Origin: Nitrosopumilales archaeon UBA218
GTDB lineage: Archaea > Thermoproteota > Nitrososphaeria > Nitrososphaerales > Nitrosopumilaceae
Assembly: GCA_002499525.1 (NCBI GenBank)
Contig: DAMC01000068.1
Coordinates: 1 to 8,563 of the forward strand
Reading direction: 5' to 3'
Length of the DNA stretch: 8,563 nucleotides
The position numbers and the translations under genes were made by a program. The stretch's first letter is position 1; the number at the start of each line of letters is the position of its first letter. Shown here piece by piece: positions 6,439 to 8,563 of the stretch. The notes beneath the pieces are model-generated. The model was not told where the DNA came from. It saw only the letters and a program-made list of their open reading frames with translations, and made no database searches.

Positions 6439-6447
6439 TTTATATTA
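6439..6447 (+). promoter_or_regulatory. TATA box of the radical SAM gene
   Basis: TTTATATTA, continuing into TAAAA, is one of the best TATA matches in the window and is centred about 26 nt before the TTG at 6469. This supports both a leaderless transcript and the TTG as the true start. Confidence 0.6.
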
Positions 6448-6468
6448 TAAAATCAACCACATTTTGTC

Positions 6469-7527
6469 TTGAACAAAGAAGCAATTTTGTATGATAAACT
6501 ATCTGACGATAAGGTCAGATGTACAGCATGTGCTAGATACTGTGAGCTCAAGAATGGTCAAGTTGGACTATGTGGAATCCGTGGCAACGAAAATGGTAAA
6601 CTAGACTTGTATGTCTATGGTAAGGTAATTACTGGAAACGTGGATCCTATAGAGAAAAAACCAGTTACTCACTACATGCCTGGGACAAGAATATTTTCTA
6701 TAGCTACAACTGGATGTAACTGGCTTTGCAAATATTGTCAAAATTATGACATATCCCAGCGACGAAAAATTGAAGGCCAAGACATGACCCCTCAACAGGT
6801 GGCTCAGATGGCAGTGAACAGGAACTCGCAGGGAATAGCTTACACGTATAACGAGCCATCAATATTCATGGAATTTGCAAGAGACTGCGGAGTTGAAGCC
6901 CATAAAAGAGGATTATTCAATATTTTTGTTTCAAATGGATATGACACTCCGCAATCCGTTGCCATGATGGGAGAGTTTTTGGATTGTATCACTGTAGACT
7001 TTAAGGGAAATGCTGAACCAGAATTTACTAGAAAATATATCGGAATCCCTGATCCAAAACCGATCTTTGACACTCTTCTTGAAATACGTGACAAGACCAA
7101 AATTCATGTAGAGATAACGGATCTAGTCATTCCAAAAGTCGGAGATAGTTTGGAACATGCAAAAAAACTTACCAAATTTATCTATGAAAATTTTGGCCCC
7201 GAAATGCCTATCCACTTTTTGAGATTTCATCCTGATTACAAAATGAATGATTTTCCATCAACGCCAATTACAACTCTGGAAAAACATTATCAAATTGCAA
7301 AAAAGGAGGGATTACAATATGTATACTTAGGAAATATCCCAGGCCACAAATACGAGCATACATACTGTCCTGGATGTAACACTATAGCAATAGGTCGATT
7401 TGGATTTGATATCATATCGTGGAACCTAGATGAAGCCAACAAATGCTATACATGTGGTCACAAGATCCCAATAATTGGTCAGCTTTCAAAAAACTATAGA
7501 AAAAACAGATTTCAATTTGTTATCTAG
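6469..7527 (+). CDS. amrS: AmmeMemoRadiSam-type radical SAM enzyme
   Basis: Radical SAM protein of the AmrS type, named for its usual genomic or fused partners AMMECR1 and MEMO; the reaction is not established. In the 352 residues the [4Fe-4S] motif is C83-x3-C87-x2-C90 in TTGCNWLCKYCQN. An N-terminal cysteine cluster (C18, C21, C25, then C35 in GLCGIRGN) precedes it, and a C-terminal zinc-ribbon-like pair (C300/C303 and C326/C329) closes the protein; both are family features. Further matches are YTYNEPSIF (125-133), VSNGY (154-158), VDFKG (176-180) and LRFHPDY (251-257). The start is TTG at 6469, chosen because a TATA box lies 26 nt upstream and no ATG precedes the first cysteines. Neither AMMECR1 nor MEMO lies in this window, so the partners, if present, are encoded elsewhere. 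Older annotations call it a pyruvate formate-lyase activating enzyme homologue. The stop overlaps the stop of the cyclase gene. Confidence 0.93.
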   Translation: MNKEAILYDKLSDDKVRCTACARYCELKNGQVGLCGIRGNENGKLDLYVYGKVITGNVDPIEKKPVTHYMPGTRIFSIATTGCNWLCKYCQNYDISQRRKIEGQDMTPQQVAQMAVNRNSQGIAYTYNEPSIFMEFARDCGVEAHKRGLFNIFVSNGYDTPQSVAMMGEFLDCITVDFKGNAEPEFTRKYIGIPDPKPIFDTLLEIRDKTKIHVEITDLVIPKVGDSLEHAKKLTKFIYENFGPEMPIHFLRFHPDYKMNDFPSTPITTLEKHYQIAKKEGLQYVYLGNIPGHKYEHTYCPGCNTIAIGRFGFDIISWNLDEANKCYTCGHKIPIIGQLSKNYRKNRFQFVI

Positions 7528-8165
7528 AAAGCAATTGCTCTAACAGGTGATCCAGTAGCATTTTTAATATTTAATGGAAGGGCTACTAGATTGAAGTTCA
7601 CATTTTTTATCTTGGATAAATTGCATAAATTTTCCAAAATCAAGATATTATTTTTCAACAAAATATGATGAGCGATAAATTTTTTGTTCTTTCCTGTATC
7701 TATACTTGGAGAATCAATACCTACTAGATTTAGCTTTTTTGCAACAATGTATCTTGCAGCAGATTCTGACAAACCAGGATTAGCACTAAAAAAGTTCTTT
7801 CTTTCAACATTTTCATTCCATCCAGTAGCAAATACAATACTGGAACCATTAGGTATACTGCCATGTTTCTTTTCAAATGATGTAATATCGGATTTGGTTA
7901 TTGAATAATTTGCACTCGCCTTTAGTCTTATCAGAATCACATTTTGCAAAAATCTTGACGGATCAATTTCATGAATTTTCTTGCCGTTTTTTATAAAATG
8001 GTAAGGTGCATCGACATGAGTTCCTGTATGCGTGCTCAGAAAAATCATCTCCAAATTATAGTCATCTTTTTCAAGTGAGGACCATTCTATGACTTGAGGA
8101 ATTGGAGAATCAGGAAACGTGGGAGTTTTTTCTGATACTGACAAGCTAAGATCTAAAATTTTCAT
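7524..8165 (-). CDS. Cyclase-family metal-dependent hydrolase (kynurenine formamidase-like)
   Basis: Member of the cyclase family (Pfam PF04199), whose known members include bacterial kynurenine formamidase KynB and isatin hydrolase. These hydrolyse amides or lactams with a metal bound by the HxGTHxDxPxH motif. Here it reads HTGTHVDAPYH (46-56), with H46, H50 and D52 as expected ligands and H56 nearby; H166/H167 and E178 are further conserved-type positions. The 213 residues are the normal size and there is no signal peptide. No tryptophan degradation gene is nearby, so kynurenine as substrate is unsupported. The start is ATG at 8165; the next plausible start would cut into the first strand. 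The gene diverges from the Lrp-like gene across 74 nt and its stop overlaps that of amrS. Confidence 0.9.
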   Translation of the reverse strand: MKILDLSLSVSEKTPTFPDSPIPQVIEWSSLEKDDYNLEMIFLSTHTGTHVDAPYHFIKNGKKIHEIDPSRFLQNVILIRLKASANYSITKSDITSFEKKHGSIPNGSSIVFATGWNENVERKNFFSANPGLSESAARYIVAKKLNLVGIDSPSIDTGKNKKFIAHHILLKNNILILENLCNLSKIKNVNFNLVALPLNIKNATGSPVRAIAF

Positions 8166-8183
8166 AAAATAACTGATTGCTTC

Positions 8184-8192
8184 TTTTATTTT
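8184..8192 (-). promoter_or_regulatory. Weak TATA-like box of the cyclase gene
   Basis: The minus strand reads AAAATAAAA, centred about 23 nt before the ATG at 8165. Position and composition are acceptable for an archaeal promoter but the match is poor, and the surrounding sequence is A-rich. Confidence 0.35.
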
Positions 8193-8208
8193 TGTGTGAT
8201 CAAAGATG

Positions 8209-8216
8209 TTAAATAG
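8209..8216 (+). promoter_or_regulatory. TATA-like box of the Lrp-like gene
   Basis: TTAAATAG is centred about 27 nt before the TTG at 8240. This favours TTG as the start and a leaderless transcript. It lies in the gap shared with the cyclase gene. Confidence 0.5.
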
Positions 8217-8239
8217 ATCTCGCCCAAAGACATTCTACA

Positions 8240-8500
8240 TTGCCTATTGCATTTATTTTATTGAACTCGGATTTGGGTTCAGATCAGGAAATCATTACCA
8301 AGATAAAGGAGATGCTTTCCGTTGAAAAAGGAATAAAATATGAGGTTCAGGGAGTTTATGGAATCTATGACATTGTCGTTAAAATCGAGGCAGCCGCTGC
8401 TGATCTACTACGCAGTATTATCACCAGTAAGATTCGTAAAATAGACAAGGTTCAATCAACTCTTACCATGATGGTAATTGAAGAACAAGAAAGACTATAG
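8240..8500 (+). CDS. Stand-alone Lrp/AsnC ligand-binding (RAM) domain protein
   Basis: The 86 residues correspond to the C-terminal effector-binding and oligomerisation domain of Lrp/AsnC regulators (beta-alpha-beta-beta-alpha-beta order), without the N-terminal helix-turn-helix. Seen are the first strand PIAFILLNS (2-10), the helix around QEIITKIKEML (16-26), the typical turn-strand GVYGIYDIVVKIEA (38-51), a second helix (53-65) and a last strand STLTMMVIE (73-81). In this class the domain forms dimers to octamers or decamers and binds amino acids or other small ligands between subunits. Without a DNA-binding part it may modulate full-length Lrp proteins or act as a small-molecule sensor; that is inference. 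The start is TTG at 8240, supported by a TATA-like box 27 nt upstream and by the full first strand. Its TAG overlaps the convergent gene at the right edge. Confidence 0.88.
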   Translation: MPIAFILLNSDLGSDQEIITKIKEMLSVEKGIKYEVQGVYGIYDIVVKIEAAAADLLRSIITSKIRKIDKVQSTLTMMVIEEQERL

Positions 8501-8563
8501 ATTCTTCATAGTTACAACTAGTTTTTGAATTTGTTTTTCTGAATTGAAAAAATGCGGTGATAC
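8495..8563 (-). CDS. C-terminus of a probable class V aminotransferase (partial)
   Basis: A minus-strand frame open from the right edge ends at TAG 8497-8495 and encodes 22 residues beginning VSPHFFNSEKQI and ending TMKNL. The motif VSPHFxN followed by an acidic/charged helix resembles the end of class V PLP-dependent aminotransferases (cysteine desulfurase or isopenicillin N epimerase-like), where RVSPHFYNTEEEID is common. The catalytic lysine and the rest lie outside the window, so the family call is tentative. The stop overlaps that of the Lrp-like gene through the palindrome CTATAG. Confidence 0.45.
   Translation of the reverse strand, partial: VSPHFFNSEKQIQKLVVTMKNL

Noticed and set aside
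7530..7539. Perfect 10-bp palindrome AGCAATTGCT just after the amrS stop
   Set aside because: It lies within the coding end of the cyclase gene, has no loop and no T-tract after it, so it does not look like a terminator; chance and codon choice explain it.
7684..7908. Plus-strand frame inside the cyclase gene, and similar frames inside cobJ, aspartate kinase, pcn and amrS
   Set aside because: Each lies opposite a well-supported gene with clear family motifs, and none shows a fold-like pattern or a start signal of its own.
1..8563. Mobile element, CRISPR array, defence island, tRNA or rRNA
   Set aside because: No transposase or integrase motif, no regularly spaced direct repeats, and no cloverleaf or rRNA-like stretch was seen; genes are packed with gaps under 80 nt and read as core chromosome.

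Overview
The window looks like a piece of an ammonia-oxidising archaeal chromosome (Nitrososphaerota/Thaumarchaeota, most like the low-GC Nitrosopumilales). The evidence is an archaeal set of information-processing genes (RNA polymerase subunit L, transcript cleavage factor TFS, a single PCNA), AT-rich sequence, several TTG/GTG starts, and TATA-like boxes placed about 25-28 nt before start codons, as expected for leaderless archaeal transcripts. The assignment is inferred from gene content and style; no database search was possible.

Layout. Bases 1-86 hold the last codons of an unidentified plus-strand gene. From 5136 down to 83 a minus-strand series runs rpoL - tfs - pcn - aspartate kinase - secreted tandem-domain protein - cobJ/cbiH, with spacers of 0 to 39 nt. 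At 5180-5898 two plus-strand genes of unknown function follow: a 177-residue soluble protein resembling an Ig-like beta-sandwich and a 50-residue protein. A minus-strand dual-specificity phosphatase (5899-6396) is divergent from a plus-strand radical SAM enzyme of the AmmeMemoRadiSam type (6469-7527). A minus-strand cyclase-family hydrolase (7524-8165) is divergent from a stand-alone Lrp/AsnC ligand-binding domain (8240-8500). The last 69 bases carry the C-terminus of a minus-strand gene that resembles a class V aminotransferase.

How the genes fit together. rpoL, tfs and pcn join transcription and replication machinery; rpoL and tfs abut (stop codon directly followed by ATG) and are very likely cotranscribed. 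Aspartate kinase and CobJ are biosynthetic (aspartate-family amino acids; corrin ring of cobalamin). The right half is a series of small, mostly independent units with their own promoters. All four tail-to-tail junctions have no intergenic space: their stop codons overlap by 4 or 6 bases or abut.

I see no mobile element, CRISPR array, tRNA, rRNA or phage-like block. Most of the window is ordinary core genome. The least explained parts are the 177-residue and 50-residue proteins beside rpoL, the secreted protein with a duplicated domain, and the compact convergent junctions.
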